Source: Lewinellaceae bacterium (GTDB lineage: Bacteria > Bacteroidota > Bacteroidia > Chitinophagales > Saprospiraceae). From it: 64,000 bases of DNA. The stretch is from contig JACJYG010000008.1 of NCBI GenBank assembly GCA_020636215.1, positions 482,501 through 546,500 on the forward strand. The letters are read 5' to 3'. A program made the position numbers and the translations under genes. The notes under the pieces were generated by a model. That model saw only the letters and a list, made by a program, of their open reading frames with translations. It did no database searches and was not told where the DNA came from. Shown here one piece after another: positions 1-10,675 of the stretch; position 1 is the first letter of the stretch, and each line of letters begins with the position of its first letter.

Positions 1-1053
1 ATATCCCGCCGGAATGTAAGGGATGGAAAGGCGCAGGCTATTATTTGTAACGCCGGCAACGCCAACGCCTGCACCGGAGAACAAGGGCGCCTGGGAGCGG
101 AAGCGATGGTAGAAACCGCCGCCAAAGCCCTGGGGATCGAGAAAGAACAGGTGATCATAGCTTCCACCGGTATCATAGGAGAGCCATTTCCTACGGAAGA
201 GGTTGTAAAAGGTATCGAGGAAAACATCAGTAAATTGTCGGATGACCCCAAAGCCGGCTCTTTTGCCGCCAACGCCATTCTTACTACGGATACCTTTGCC
301 AAAGAGGGTTTTCTGGAGTTTGAACTGGACGGAAAAACCGTTCATATCGGTGGTATCGCCAAAGGCTCCGGCATGATCCATCCCAATATGGCTACCATGC
401 TCAGTTTTATAGTTAGTGATATTGCCATCGAGCCGGGAGTGTTACAAAAAGCGGTGAAGGAATGCGTCAACCGTTCCTTCAATATGATTACGGTAGATGG
501 AGACACTTCGACCAATGACATGGTAGCCGTATTGTGCAACGGACTGGCCGGCAATAAACCGATTGAATCGGAAGCGGACGAGTCTTACCTCCTGTTTCGG
601 GAAAAACTGGAGGAAATGATGATCCACCTGGCCAAACTGATCGTCTCGGATGGCGAAGGCTCCTCCAAGTTTGTAGAATACCGGGTGAGCCATGCGCCAT
701 CAGAGGAAATAGCCCGCAAATTAGTGCGTGCTATTTCGGATTCTTCGCTGGTAAAAACCGCTATGTTCGGCCGCGACCCCAACTGGGGGCGTATCATCTG
801 CGCCGGCGGGAACGCCGGGGTGCCTTTTGATTACACGACGGTAGACCTTTTTCTCGGGTGTGAAACGGAGTTGGTGCAGGTGCTGGACAAAGGCCGCCCG
901 GTAGCGTTTGACCGCAATCAGGTCAAGCGATTGTTGCGCGAGTCCCATCTCCGGGTACACCTGAATATGAACGAAGGCGAAGCGGAGAGCACCGGTTGGG
1001 GCACAGACCTGACTACGGATTATGTGATGTTCAACTCGGTGTATACCACCTGA
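1..1053 (+). CDS. argJ: Glutamate N-acetyltransferase / amino-acid acetyltransferase ArgJ (5' partial)
   Basis: ArgJ transfers the acetyl group between N-acetylornithine and glutamate in arginine biosynthesis and is a cytoplasmic, self-cleaving enzyme. The reading frame is open from the first base of the window, so the start lies upstream. The visible part begins near the family motif NAGNANACTGEQG, which lies before the first in-window ATG (106), so that ATG is internal and not the start. The self-cleavage site is visible in GMIHPNMATML, where the Thr after Ala becomes the nucleophile of the beta chain. The C-terminus (STGWGTDLTTDYV) is typical. The gene is complete at its 3' end with a TGA stop. 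No other arginine gene is visible, so operon partners would be upstream. The family assignment is firm. Confidence 0.95.
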   Translation: MSRRNVRDGKAQAIICNAGNANACTGEQGRLGAEAMVETAAKALGIEKEQVIIASTGIIGEPFPTEEVVKGIEENISKLSDDPKAGSFAANAILTTDTFAKEGFLEFELDGKTVHIGGIAKGSGMIHPNMATMLSFIVSDIAIEPGVLQKAVKECVNRSFNMITVDGDTSTNDMVAVLCNGLAGNKPIESEADESYLLFREKLEEMMIHLAKLIVSDGEGSSKFVEYRVSHAPSEEIARKLVRAISDSSLVKTAMFGRDPNWGRIICAGGNAGVPFDYTTVDLFLGCETELVQVLDKGRPVAFDRNQVKRLLRESHLRVHLNMNEGEAESTGWGTDLTTDYVMFNSVYTT

Positions 1054-1067
1054 TAAGAGGCAACTGT

Positions 1068-2360
1068 TTAGTCTTTTCCTGCCACGATGAGTTGCCGGGT
1101 ATAACGATTGCTCAACGCATCTTCCACCTGGATCAAATATACCCCTGCCGGGTAGCTGGAAGTATCGAGTTGCTGCGGCCAGGAGGGATTTTGTGCAGTC
1201 AGTATGAGCGCGCCCCGGGCGTCAAAAACCTGGAGGCGCTGCGCCGGCTGCGGCCCCCGGAAGTTTACTGTACACTGGCTGCGGGCCGGGTTGGGGAAGG
1301 CGTGGAAATAGGCCGTCCCTTCGATTTCCTGTAAACTGGTCAAAGGGTTGGATATTTCGATGCCCAAACTCACGGTAGGCTCTACCGCTACTGCTTTTCG
1401 GATCCGGACGTAATCCAGTAAAGCATGCGAGCCGAAAGAGAAGGAAGACAGGCAGAAATGAAAGGCATCCATCGTGTAGAAAGTGACGATGCGTTCGGTG
1501 GTGTTGGACTGGCCGTTATCCAGGTTGGAGAACTCTGTAATGGAGAGGTGCCCGTCCTCGTTGATCGCAATTTTAATGCGCAAATTATTCATTTGCTCTT
1601 TTGGTACGGATATGCGGGGGTAATTGGTATCGGTGGCGAACCCATTGGTCATGGTATCCGCCAGATGGGCGAGGATATCCATGGTATCTGCAGAAAAGGC
1701 GCCATTGTTATACCGGAAATAAATTCGCTCAAGAGGTTGGGACGAGCTGGAGAATCCGATGGTGGAACTCGTTCCGACACTGGCGGCGCATTCGGCGTAA
1801 ACCGGCCCCTGAAAGGACGGAACCGTCCGGGCAAATTTAAAACGGGGCCCGCTGGCTGTACCGGTGCTGGCGTAATCCAGCAATCCGTTGGATTCTTCAA
1901 AAGTGGCGTATTCACCAATGGATTCCCACTTTTCGGTATCAATCACGCCATCTTCAAAATCATCGAAGAAGAGGAAGGTGGCGGCTCCGTCGCTGGCGGG
2001 AGCAGCGTTGGGGTTGCCGTAATAAACCCGAATGACAGTAGACGCGCCGGCGGCCAGAAATGGTATCTTCACCCAGATCACATTTTGGGGGCTGGTAGCA
2101 AGGCTATCCATGAAATAGGGCAATTCGCTGCAATCCTGGCCTACGAAACGCAGGTCTGCTCCATTGGCCTGAAGTTTGCCCTGGCTGACTAACTGGGCGG
2201 TGTTTGGGGTGAATCGGATGGTGAAATTGTCCAGGTCTTCAGCGCCCTGGGTATTGTCGATTTGGATGTTCCGGAAGTATTGCCAGCCGGGAAGGCAATC
2301 CTGGGCAGTCAAGGCTATTGTGATTGATACCCAAAAAAGGAACAGTAAGGCTTTTTTCAT
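1068..2360 (-). CDS. Secreted DUF2341 protein with type IX secretion sorting domain
   Basis: This protein is predicted to cross the inner membrane by Sec and the outer membrane by the type IX system. The start at 2360 is preferred over an ATG 14 codons upstream because it gives a clean signal peptide (MKKALLFLFWVSITIALTAQ). Residues about 22-125 match the DUF2341 pattern (W-Y-R-I-like opening, NFTIRF, ADLRFVGQD, VIRVYYGNPNA). A region of about 130-320 looks like a concanavalin/LamG-type beta sandwich (FFDDFEDGVIDTEKW). The last 75 residues form a T9SS type A sorting domain (FPNPARSQCTVNF, VYLIQV, RQLIVAG). The gene converges with argJ, with only 14 bases between the stops. Its role is unknown; surface binding is a guess. 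The domain calls rest on motif recognition only. Confidence 0.82.
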   Translation of the reverse strand: MKKALLFLFWVSITIALTAQDCLPGWQYFRNIQIDNTQGAEDLDNFTIRFTPNTAQLVSQGKLQANGADLRFVGQDCSELPYFMDSLATSPQNVIWVKIPFLAAGASTVIRVYYGNPNAAPASDGAATFLFFDDFEDGVIDTEKWESIGEYATFEESNGLLDYASTGTASGPRFKFARTVPSFQGPVYAECAASVGTSSTIGFSSSSQPLERIYFRYNNGAFSADTMDILAHLADTMTNGFATDTNYPRISVPKEQMNNLRIKIAINEDGHLSITEFSNLDNGQSNTTERIVTFYTMDAFHFCLSSFSFGSHALLDYVRIRKAVAVEPTVSLGIEISNPLTSLQEIEGTAYFHAFPNPARSQCTVNFRGPQPAQRLQVFDARGALILTAQNPSWPQQLDTSSYPAGVYLIQVEDALSNRYTRQLIVAGKD

Positions 2361-2642
2361 GTCTTTGCTTTTTGTGGTGTTCAAAAAATACGGCCGTGGC
2401 AAAATTAGCCTGGCGCCATGTCCTACGCATCACCCCAAAGGGTGATTTTTTAAAATGCCACGCCTGGGTAAAGGCATTGAACTGGCGCCTCCCAAATTTG
2501 CTTATGTGAGAAAAAAAATTATCTTATGTCCTCATTTTTAATCATAAATTCCATAAATCCGCCACCCGGCTTATCGTCCTTATCGAGCTCCTATGTGTTG
2601 TTTTTTAATTGATTTATCTATTTTTAAAATCCTTATAGTTTT
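2361..2642. other. Divergent intergenic region with a small hairpin
   Basis: This region lies between two divergently oriented genes and must hold both of their promoters. It contains a short perfect hairpin near 2429-2451 (ATCACCC / GGGTGAT followed by six T). It resembles a terminator for the + strand, but no + strand gene ends just before it. The same core (CACCCC-RAA-GGGGTGA) recurs near 53300 and 53350, so it may belong to a dispersed palindromic repeat. The rest is AT-rich and shows no coding signal. Confidence 0.4.
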
Positions 2643-3863
2643 ATGGCAAATCGTTTTGCACTAATTGGTTGGAGCCTTCCTGTTATTGAAAGTATGCAGA
2701 AGGCCAAGCTTCCCTATGTTGTTGTATCCTTCCCCGAATTTGAAAGTTATGCCAAAGAGCATAATATTCCTTTTGTTGGCTATCGCCTGGATGAGTTCGG
2801 CAGTCACTCCAATTCTTTGGCGCTGGCCGAGCTGCTGCGTCCGTACGATGCGGATGTGGCTGTTCCTTTATACGAAGAAACGGTGGAGTGGGCTGGCGCC
2901 CTGAATTCCATTTACCGGGATGATCCGCGCGTGCTCAACCGGGCGTTCCTGTTTCGCAATAAAGCGATGATGAAGCGCAAAGCACTGTTGGGAGGCCTGC
3001 GGGTCGGATTATTCGAAGAAATACATAACCACGAACAGGCTCATAATTTTTTGAGCCGCCTCAATGAAGCCGAGCTACAACTGCCAGGCGAGGAAGACGC
3101 CTGGTTCCACGTTAAGCCTTTTGCTTCTGCAGGGACCGTGGGGCACCGCTTCATAAAATCCAGGGAAGATATCGATAATAAGATCAAGCCGACAGATTTT
3201 CCCTGCCTGGCGGAAAGCCACCTTGGGGGACAGGAGTTTTCCTGTGAAGCTTTCATTCATAAAGGGAAAGTCCGGTTCCTGAATATTACAGAGTATGTGA
3301 AGCTGGGGTATTCCAATTTTATTCCTGCCGGGCCGGAGCTGGAGTCCAAGCGGGAGCTCATCCATAAGGAAGTCCAGAAGCTGGTGGATGTATTCGGTAT
3401 CGAGTATGGCATGATCCATCCCGAGTGGTTTCTCACCGAAGATGGCCACCTCAACTTTGGCGAGGTAGCCTGCCGGATACCCGGCGGCCACATCCTGGAA
3501 CTGGCGTCGAAGGCGTATGAATTTGATGCGCTGGTGGCTTTTGTAGTGAGTCATGACGCCAGCATGAGTGATAAGGCCCTCGATGAATTTTTTCCTCCCA
3601 GGGATTTCAAGCCCAGGAAATACTACGGTAACGTTATGGTATTCCCCAAGAGTGGCCATATTACCCGCCTGGAAATACCAGAGGAGCTGACCGAAGAATC
3701 CTATTACCTCGATAATAACCTGGTTGCGCCGATCGGGCCTCAAAAGATCGGAAGCCGGGAAGGTTTCGGCAACCACTTTGGCACAGTGAATTTCACTGGG
3801 GAGGACGCCGGGCGCATGAGAGAACTCCTGAAACATTACGAGGATGTTCCCTTTTACGTGTAG
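2643..3863 (+). CDS. ATP-grasp domain ligase
   Basis: This is a cytoplasmic ligase of the ATP-grasp superfamily, which joins a carboxylate to an amine or thiol through an acyl-phosphate. The N-terminal 100 residues form a Rossmann-like pre-ATP-grasp domain (ADVAVPLYEETVEWA, then NKAMMKRKALL). The ATP-grasp core follows with the basic segment WFHVKPFASAGTVGHRFI, the LGGQEFSCEAFIHKGKV segment, and the metal-binding end HPEWFLTEDGHLNFGEVACRIPGG (E, and N/R-type ligands). A C-terminal tail of about 90 residues (GNVMVFPKSGHITRL) is like the lid domain of amino-acid or peptide ligases. Length (406 residues) fits carboxylate-amine ligases. Genes for a papain-like protein and an alanine racemase follow on the same strand, so a small peptide-like product is suspected. 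The substrate cannot be read from sequence. Confidence 0.85.
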   Translation: MANRFALIGWSLPVIESMQKAKLPYVVVSFPEFESYAKEHNIPFVGYRLDEFGSHSNSLALAELLRPYDADVAVPLYEETVEWAGALNSIYRDDPRVLNRAFLFRNKAMMKRKALLGGLRVGLFEEIHNHEQAHNFLSRLNEAELQLPGEEDAWFHVKPFASAGTVGHRFIKSREDIDNKIKPTDFPCLAESHLGGQEFSCEAFIHKGKVRFLNITEYVKLGYSNFIPAGPELESKRELIHKEVQKLVDVFGIEYGMIHPEWFLTEDGHLNFGEVACRIPGGHILELASKAYEFDALVAFVVSHDASMSDKALDEFFPPRDFKPRKYYGNVMVFPKSGHITRLEIPEELTEESYYLDNNLVAPIGPQKIGSREGFGNHFGTVNFTGEDAGRMRELLKHYEDVPFYV

Positions 3864-4112
3864 CACAAAATTGACTTAGAGCTTGGACGAGCCATCCCGG
3901 ATTTTCGTAGAATATCCAGATAAGATGCAAGGCCTCGGCCCGAATAGGCTGAGGCCGATACGACGCCTGATCAGCGGATCCCGCCTGCTGCCAGCGGCGG
4001 GCAGGAATAGAATCGCTGATTGGTGGCTCAAAATTCGGGATGTCTCCTGTTTTTTTAAAACCATTTTCCGGAGTCGGTGAAAGTACCGGTTCATCCGGAA
4101 AAACAAGAATAC
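3864..4112. repeat. Intergenic palindrome cluster sharing motifs with the 44.5-44.8 kb element
   Basis: This stretch holds three structured parts. ACTTAGAGCTTG at 3874-3885 is identical to the tip of the inverted repeat at 44525. A strong hairpin lies at 3931-3956 (GGCCTCGGCC / GGCTGAGGCC). A second hairpin, at about 3982-4006, is followed by GCAGGAATAGAATCGCT (4001-4017), which recurs with one mismatch at 44825-44841. The shared ends suggest a dispersed non-coding repeat element. It sits between the ATP-grasp gene and the papain-like gene and could fold in their mRNA. Confidence 0.5.
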
Positions 4113-6089
4113 ATGGAATTAACCATCAGTGAGTTGGAAAGCCGGTTTCTGGAAAGTATAGCCCACTTCAGGGCGGCGCCCTCTTTTACAAAAAAAGATA
4201 AAAAGGATAGCCTGTTGAGCCAGGCAGACGTGCTATGCCGAACTGCCGAAGGACTCGCCTTCCTTTACCAGTCCATTCCTCAGATCAATGAAGCCGGAAT
4301 CTTCGAAGAGTCTTCCTGGGCTGCGCCTGAGCATCTTGTTGCCTACCTGGCAGGCGGAACCCTACTTGCCGGCTACCCCATTAGTACAATGGAAGCGCTG
4401 AGTGAGCTACGCCTGCTGGCTATTGCGGAACATCGGATAATACATCCCACTTTTTCGGCGGAACAGGCCCTCGAATTTTTGGAAGATATGTTAGTCGCTA
4501 ATTTCGAATTGGCGTATGAAGACTTTTCTCAAAGAGCATGGGCGCAGTATCCTAAAGGAGAGCTGAAGAAGATCCGTTTACTTTTCAACTTAATCCATCA
4601 ACAGGTGCCACTGGAAAGGCTGATGCCCAAAATTGCCACTGCAATAGAAAGCCTGTCGGAGCATCGCCCTATCGTGGTAAGCAGGATAAAACGCATGTTG
4701 GCCGTGATCCACAAACAACTCCAGTTGGATGCGAAGGACCCGGACGGACGGCGGCTTTTGAAGTTCGTGAATGTTCTTTACCAGCCTACGCCACAAGTTG
4801 AAAAACATCCTTCGCCGGAAGAATACCACCAGTGGTTGGAAAAGGCAGCTAAGGCGGAAATAAAAATGGAAAGTGAGCAGATCGGAAAGCAGATGGCTGC
4901 TACCGGCCTGGTATCCGATTATCAGTTGGTGCTGCTTCAATATGCCGTAAAACATTGCCCGGATGTTGTACCGCTCATTTTGCATCTGGATGCACATGGA
5001 ATTGCGGACTATGAAAGGCATGAGGCCTTTGTTGGCTTACTCATCCAGGAATTCATGGTCTTGGGTAACAAGCAGGCTGTTTATGGCCTTGCCCGGGTAT
5101 TGCAGCGGAACCTTCTGTCCAGAAAAGTCACCTGGCATGCCTTAAATCGGCTTACGCGGGTGAAAATACATCCGGAAGTGGCCAAAAACCTACTTCGGGG
5201 TAATCTGTCGGACGAAGAGGTTTCGCCCGCTCAACTGCTGATAGGAGGGGCTTTGTGTGCATTGGGGCAACCGCTGGGCCTGCGTCAAGGGAACAACCCT
5301 ACCTGCCAGTCGGCAAGAGGGCTCAGTATGTGGAGCCGGCATGCTCCAGGTAAGCTGGTCAACCTCCTCATCGATGCGGCTACGATGAATAATGTGGTTT
5401 TCAGGTATGAGGGCGAGTTGATCGAGTCGGCAGCTGTGACAGAAGGATTAACCCGGCAGTTCGATTACAAACTGGACCCGGTTTCCATCGTTTTGGTCCC
5501 GCATCTCGATAAGATCTATAATGAAATGATGAAAAGGGCGGTAGTCAAACACCTTGGCGTCGACCCCCATATTTCGGTAAACCCCGCTTTCTATGGGCAT
5601 TGGATACAAACCGGTTTTTTATCGGTTTATAATTCAGTGACCGGCAGGATAGAAAAATTTGAAAACTTCGTTCGCGTCTTTTATGCGTCCTTTCATCCGG
5701 AATACAACGGCGGGCACCACCTGATCTATCCCGTACCTCTAGGCATTTTTATCACGGATGCTAACGCCAATATGCTCGGATATCACGCCATTTCCCTGTT
5801 GCGCATCGAGCGTTCTTCGACAGGAGATTGGCGGGCCTATTTCTTTAACCCTAACAGTGAGGGGGCACAAAACTGGGGGCAGAACATTCGGCCTTCCGTT
5901 TCCGGAAATGGTGAATTTCATGGAGAGTCTTCCCTTCCTGTTTATCAGTTCGTATCCCGTGTTTATGCTTTTCACTACAATGGCCTTCGCCTGGAAGGAA
6001 GACAAGAAGAGGTGCCGAAAGAGGCAATAGATAAAGTCGAGCAACTGGCTCGCGAAAGTTGGGGGAGGAAATATTCATGGAGCATTTGA
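4113..6089 (+). CDS. Uncharacterised protein with papain-like Cys-His-Asn domain
   Basis: I do not recognise the whole protein. The N-terminal 380 residues are mostly helical with no clear family. The C-terminal part carries what looks like a papain-type catalytic set. A Gln stands six residues before a Cys (QGNNPTC, Cys398 counting from the ATG at 4113), the spacing of papain Gln19-Cys25. A His follows in LGYHAISLL (His558), and an Asn in YFFNPNSEG shortly after. This order matches cysteine peptidases and related transglutaminase or amidase folds. No signal peptide or membrane segment is seen. A GTG at 4077 in the same frame would add 12 residues; the ATG is preferred. The gene lies between an ATP-grasp ligase and an alanine racemase, 21 bases from the latter, which suggests an operon. 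The catalytic assignment is inference. Confidence 0.7.
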   Translation: MELTISELESRFLESIAHFRAAPSFTKKDKKDSLLSQADVLCRTAEGLAFLYQSIPQINEAGIFEESSWAAPEHLVAYLAGGTLLAGYPISTMEALSELRLLAIAEHRIIHPTFSAEQALEFLEDMLVANFELAYEDFSQRAWAQYPKGELKKIRLLFNLIHQQVPLERLMPKIATAIESLSEHRPIVVSRIKRMLAVIHKQLQLDAKDPDGRRLLKFVNVLYQPTPQVEKHPSPEEYHQWLEKAAKAEIKMESEQIGKQMAATGLVSDYQLVLLQYAVKHCPDVVPLILHLDAHGIADYERHEAFVGLLIQEFMVLGNKQAVYGLARVLQRNLLSRKVTWHALNRLTRVKIHPEVAKNLLRGNLSDEEVSPAQLLIGGALCALGQPLGLRQGNNPTCQSARGLSMWSRHAPGKLVNLLIDAATMNNVVFRYEGELIESAAVTEGLTRQFDYKLDPVSIVLVPHLDKIYNEMMKRAVVKHLGVDPHISVNPAFYGHWIQTGFLSVYNSVTGRIEKFENFVRVFYASFHPEYNGGHHLIYPVPLGIFITDANANMLGYHAISLLRIERSSTGDWRAYFFNPNSEGAQNWGQNIRPSVSGNGEFHGESSLPVYQFVSRVYAFHYNGLRLEGRQEEVPKEAIDKVEQLARESWGRKYSWSI

Positions 6090-6110
6090 TAATCAATTAA
6101 GAACAGACCA

Positions 6111-7310
6111 ATGGTACAACGACAGCATTCTCATTACGATGCTTTTGTCAGGAACGTAAGGCACTCTTCTCGTATAGAACTGAGTCAATCTGCCTTAAAA
6201 AAGAACGTCAATTTTCTGAAAAAAAAATTGGGCAGCCACCCGCGTTATTCAGCAGTTGTTAAAGCCAATGCCTATGGACATGGTATTCCGCAAATGGTAA
6301 AAATGTTGGAAAAATGTGGCGTCAATCACTTCTCTACAGCCTCGGCTTACGAAGCCGAAGAGGTACTGGATCATTGTTCGGATTCCTCCGAAATCATGAT
6401 CATGGGTATCCTTTACGACCAGGATATAGACTGGGCGATCCAAAATGACATTGAGTTCTATGTTTTCAATTACGATCGCCTGCCACTGGTATTGGAAAAA
6501 GCTAAAAAGCTGAAAAAGAAAGCAAAAATACACCTGGAGGTAGAAACGGGCGCCAACCGCACCGGTATGACGGAGCCGTTTTTCAGCAAATCGCTAACCT
6601 TTCTCAAGCGTCATCAGGAGTATTTCATTTTTCAGGGAATGTGCACGCACCTGGGCGGGGCAGAGTCCCGGAGTAACCAGTTCCGGATCGACCAACAAAT
6701 AAGCCGGTACAAAAAATACCTTGCGGAACTAAAAACGCGAAAGTTTATGCCGAAGTACCGTCATATTGCTTGCTCTGCCGCCGTCCTGGGCATGCCGGAA
6801 ACCCACTATGACCTCGTCCGGATAGGCGTGGCTACCTATGGATTTTGGCCCAGCCCCGACATTTACTACCAGCACATACAGGAAATTGGGAAGGGAAAAG
6901 ACGCTCCGATGAACCGCATCATTTCCTGGAAAACGGATGTGATGGATATCAAAAATGTACCGCAAGGGGAATTCATCGGATACGGCACCGCTTTTCAGGC
7001 TTTGCACGACATGCGCGTGGCGGTTATACCCGTGGGGTATAGCAATGGCTACCCTCGTGGGCAATCCAATAACGCCCACGTGCTCATCGGCGGGCGGAAA
7101 GCTCCTGTCACCGGCCTGATTAATATGAACCTTTTTATGGTAGATATCACGGATATTCCCGGCGTGGAGATCGGCGATGAAGTGGTGCTCCTGGGGAAGC
7201 AAAAGAATAATACCATCAATGTGAATTCATTCACCAACTACACCCAGTTGATCAATAACGAGATGCTGAGCCGCCTGCCAACGGCTATCCCCCGGCAAAT
7301 TGTGAGGTGA
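6111..7310 (+). CDS. Stand-alone alanine racemase family PLP enzyme
   Basis: This enzyme is expected to racemise alanine or a similar amino acid using pyridoxal phosphate. The PLP lysine lies in AVVKANAYGHG (Lys51) and the second catalytic base in FIGYGTAF (Tyr291), so both active-site residues are present. VGYSNGYPRG and the C-terminal beta domain segment (GLINMNLFMVDIT, GDEVVLLG) are also typical. Length (399) is slightly above the family norm because of a 20-residue N-terminal extension. In many Bacteroidota the housekeeping racemase is fused to MurF, so a free copy placed directly behind an ATP-grasp gene and a papain-like gene may serve a dedicated pathway. It could instead be the ordinary cell-wall racemase, which the window cannot exclude. 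Confidence 0.9.
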   Translation: MVQRQHSHYDAFVRNVRHSSRIELSQSALKKNVNFLKKKLGSHPRYSAVVKANAYGHGIPQMVKMLEKCGVNHFSTASAYEAEEVLDHCSDSSEIMIMGILYDQDIDWAIQNDIEFYVFNYDRLPLVLEKAKKLKKKAKIHLEVETGANRTGMTEPFFSKSLTFLKRHQEYFIFQGMCTHLGGAESRSNQFRIDQQISRYKKYLAELKTRKFMPKYRHIACSAAVLGMPETHYDLVRIGVATYGFWPSPDIYYQHIQEIGKGKDAPMNRIISWKTDVMDIKNVPQGEFIGYGTAFQALHDMRVAVIPVGYSNGYPRGQSNNAHVLIGGRKAPVTGLINMNLFMVDITDIPGVEIGDEVVLLGKQKNNTINVNSFTNYTQLINNEMLSRLPTAIPRQIVR

Positions 7311-7392
7311 TTACAAAGGCCATACGCATTTTCATGTCGTCAACTCAGTACTGAGGCCTTCCATCGTAACTGACAATTGACGTACTGAAAAC

Positions 7393-9417
<2,025 letters not shown>

Positions 9418-9556
9418 GGAATAAGCTCCGTTTTGATGTGTCCAAAGATAGCAGAAAACAATGCCAATTAGAAACACATTAAGCGGTCAAGGAGTTGGCC
9501 GGGGAAGAAGTTTATAAGTTGAGGAGTTGAGTAGGCTTCCGGGGAAGTGGGCGCTA

Positions 9557-9609
9557 ATGTGCCTATGTTGGCATGCGGGATTGTTGCCACAATTGCCACA
9601 TAGGCACAT
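9557..9609. repeat. Intergenic 16-bp inverted repeat
   Basis: ATGTGCCTATGTTGGCA and TGCCACATAGGCACAT form a nearly perfect stem with a loop of about 20 bases. It lies after the stop of the pentapeptide-like gene and before uvrB, both on the minus strand. There is no T run on either side, so a factor-independent terminator is not well supported. It may act as an mRNA end structure or be a dispersed palindrome. Confidence 0.5.
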
Positions 9610-9652
9610 AGGATGTCCGGTAAAATGTCGGGTGATTTCTTTTCAGATGGTT

Positions 9653-10486
9653 TTACAGCTTTGCGACATCAACTGTCTGGCCCTGTAGTTCGGGCTTTAC
9701 GGTTAGCAGCAGGCGTTCTTTTTTGCCCTTATACAGCAGATAAATGTCCTGCCCCGGTTCGGTAAGTAAACTTGAAGTGCTAACCGGCGACAGGTTCCAG
9801 ACGGTTTGGCCGAATTTGATGGAAATGGGTTTCAGTGAGGTATTGCGAAGAGTGAACTGCACCCTGTTGTCAGGTTCCTTAGGAGTGGGGGTGACGAGTT
9901 TTTCTTCCTCCTCGTTCCAATTAGTGTCCTGAATGGATAATTGTTTTTTAAAGGCATTGCCTTCCTCTGTTGGCGCAATAGCGAAATGCACTTTTTCAAA
10001 CCGCACCCTTTCCTCGAAGGTGCAATTTTTTAGCACCACAGCGCCATAGAAAGCCATTTCTTCAAAATCCAAGGGCCCCTGGAAGGTACAGTTTTCCAGG
10101 ACTAGCGCAGCGTCGAAAGCCGTAAAGTACTCTTTGAGCAAGCGGCCATTTTGCTCTTCCCGGGTAGTGCGGATACCGCCCTGGATGGTGCAGTTCTTCA
10201 GCACCAGCGGCTGTTTTACTTTGGCCGTAAAGCGCTTCACTTGTCCGTTGCGGACGCCATAAGAACCGGAGGGGTGCTGCTTCTCGAGCAGGGTGAAATC
10301 CAGTGTCCCGGTGATGGTGGCGCCCTCCAGCGTAACGGCTTCCTGCCGATTGATCATTTGCAGGATCTGGGCAGGCGAATAGGTAACCCCTTTTTGGGCG
10401 AGGAGCTGCGCCGTGCCGCTAACAACAAAAAGAGTGAAGAAAAGCAGCCTGTGGCTGAAAATAGAAATGAGGTTTTGCGTAAGCAT
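9653..10486 (-). CDS. Secreted protein with pentapeptide-like beta-helix repeats
   Basis: The N-terminus has a signal peptide ending near GTAQLLAQ. The central region repeats a beta-helix-like motif: PLVLKNCTIQGGI, ALVLENCTFQGPLDF, AVVLKNCTFEERVRF, each with a conserved Cys in the same place. These resemble eukaryote- and bacteria-type pentapeptide repeats of the form (A/V)xLxNCxF. The C-terminal 80 residues are a separate beta-rich domain. The protein is likely periplasmic or surface-exposed. No catalytic motif is seen and the function is unknown. It reads in the same direction as uvrB, 235 bases away, but an operon is doubtful because of the hairpin between them. Confidence 0.72.
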   Translation of the reverse strand: MLTQNLISIFSHRLLFFTLFVVSGTAQLLAQKGVTYSPAQILQMINRQEAVTLEGATITGTLDFTLLEKQHPSGSYGVRNGQVKRFTAKVKQPLVLKNCTIQGGIRTTREEQNGRLLKEYFTAFDAALVLENCTFQGPLDFEEMAFYGAVVLKNCTFEERVRFEKVHFAIAPTEEGNAFKKQLSIQDTNWNEEEEKLVTPTPKEPDNRVQFTLRNTSLKPISIKFGQTVWNLSPVSTSSLLTEPGQDIYLLYKGKKERLLLTVKPELQGQTVDVAKL

Positions 10487-10675
10487 GAATTTTTGTTTTG
10501 AAGGTTAAACCATGCTGCAAAAGTGCAGCCGGCGCCTTCTGCTTTCGCCTCAAATCCTGATTTGGGACGGCTCAAATTGCGGGAAGAGGGCTCAAATTGG
10601 GGAGGTTAAAAAGAGAGGTGTTTTCTTCCCCTCCACATCCAACAATTCAATGCTATAGGCTATCCTCCCTTTCCC

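Noticed and set aside
2429..2451. Terminator for the ATP-grasp or argJ transcript
   Set aside because: It faces no gene end on the plus strand: argJ stops 1.4 kb earlier and the DUF2341 gene is read the other way. It is better seen as a dispersed palindrome.
3075..3866. 263-residue minus-strand frame opposite the ATP-grasp gene
   Set aside because: It is the mirror of a well-supported gene and has no family motif, so it is taken as a shadow frame.
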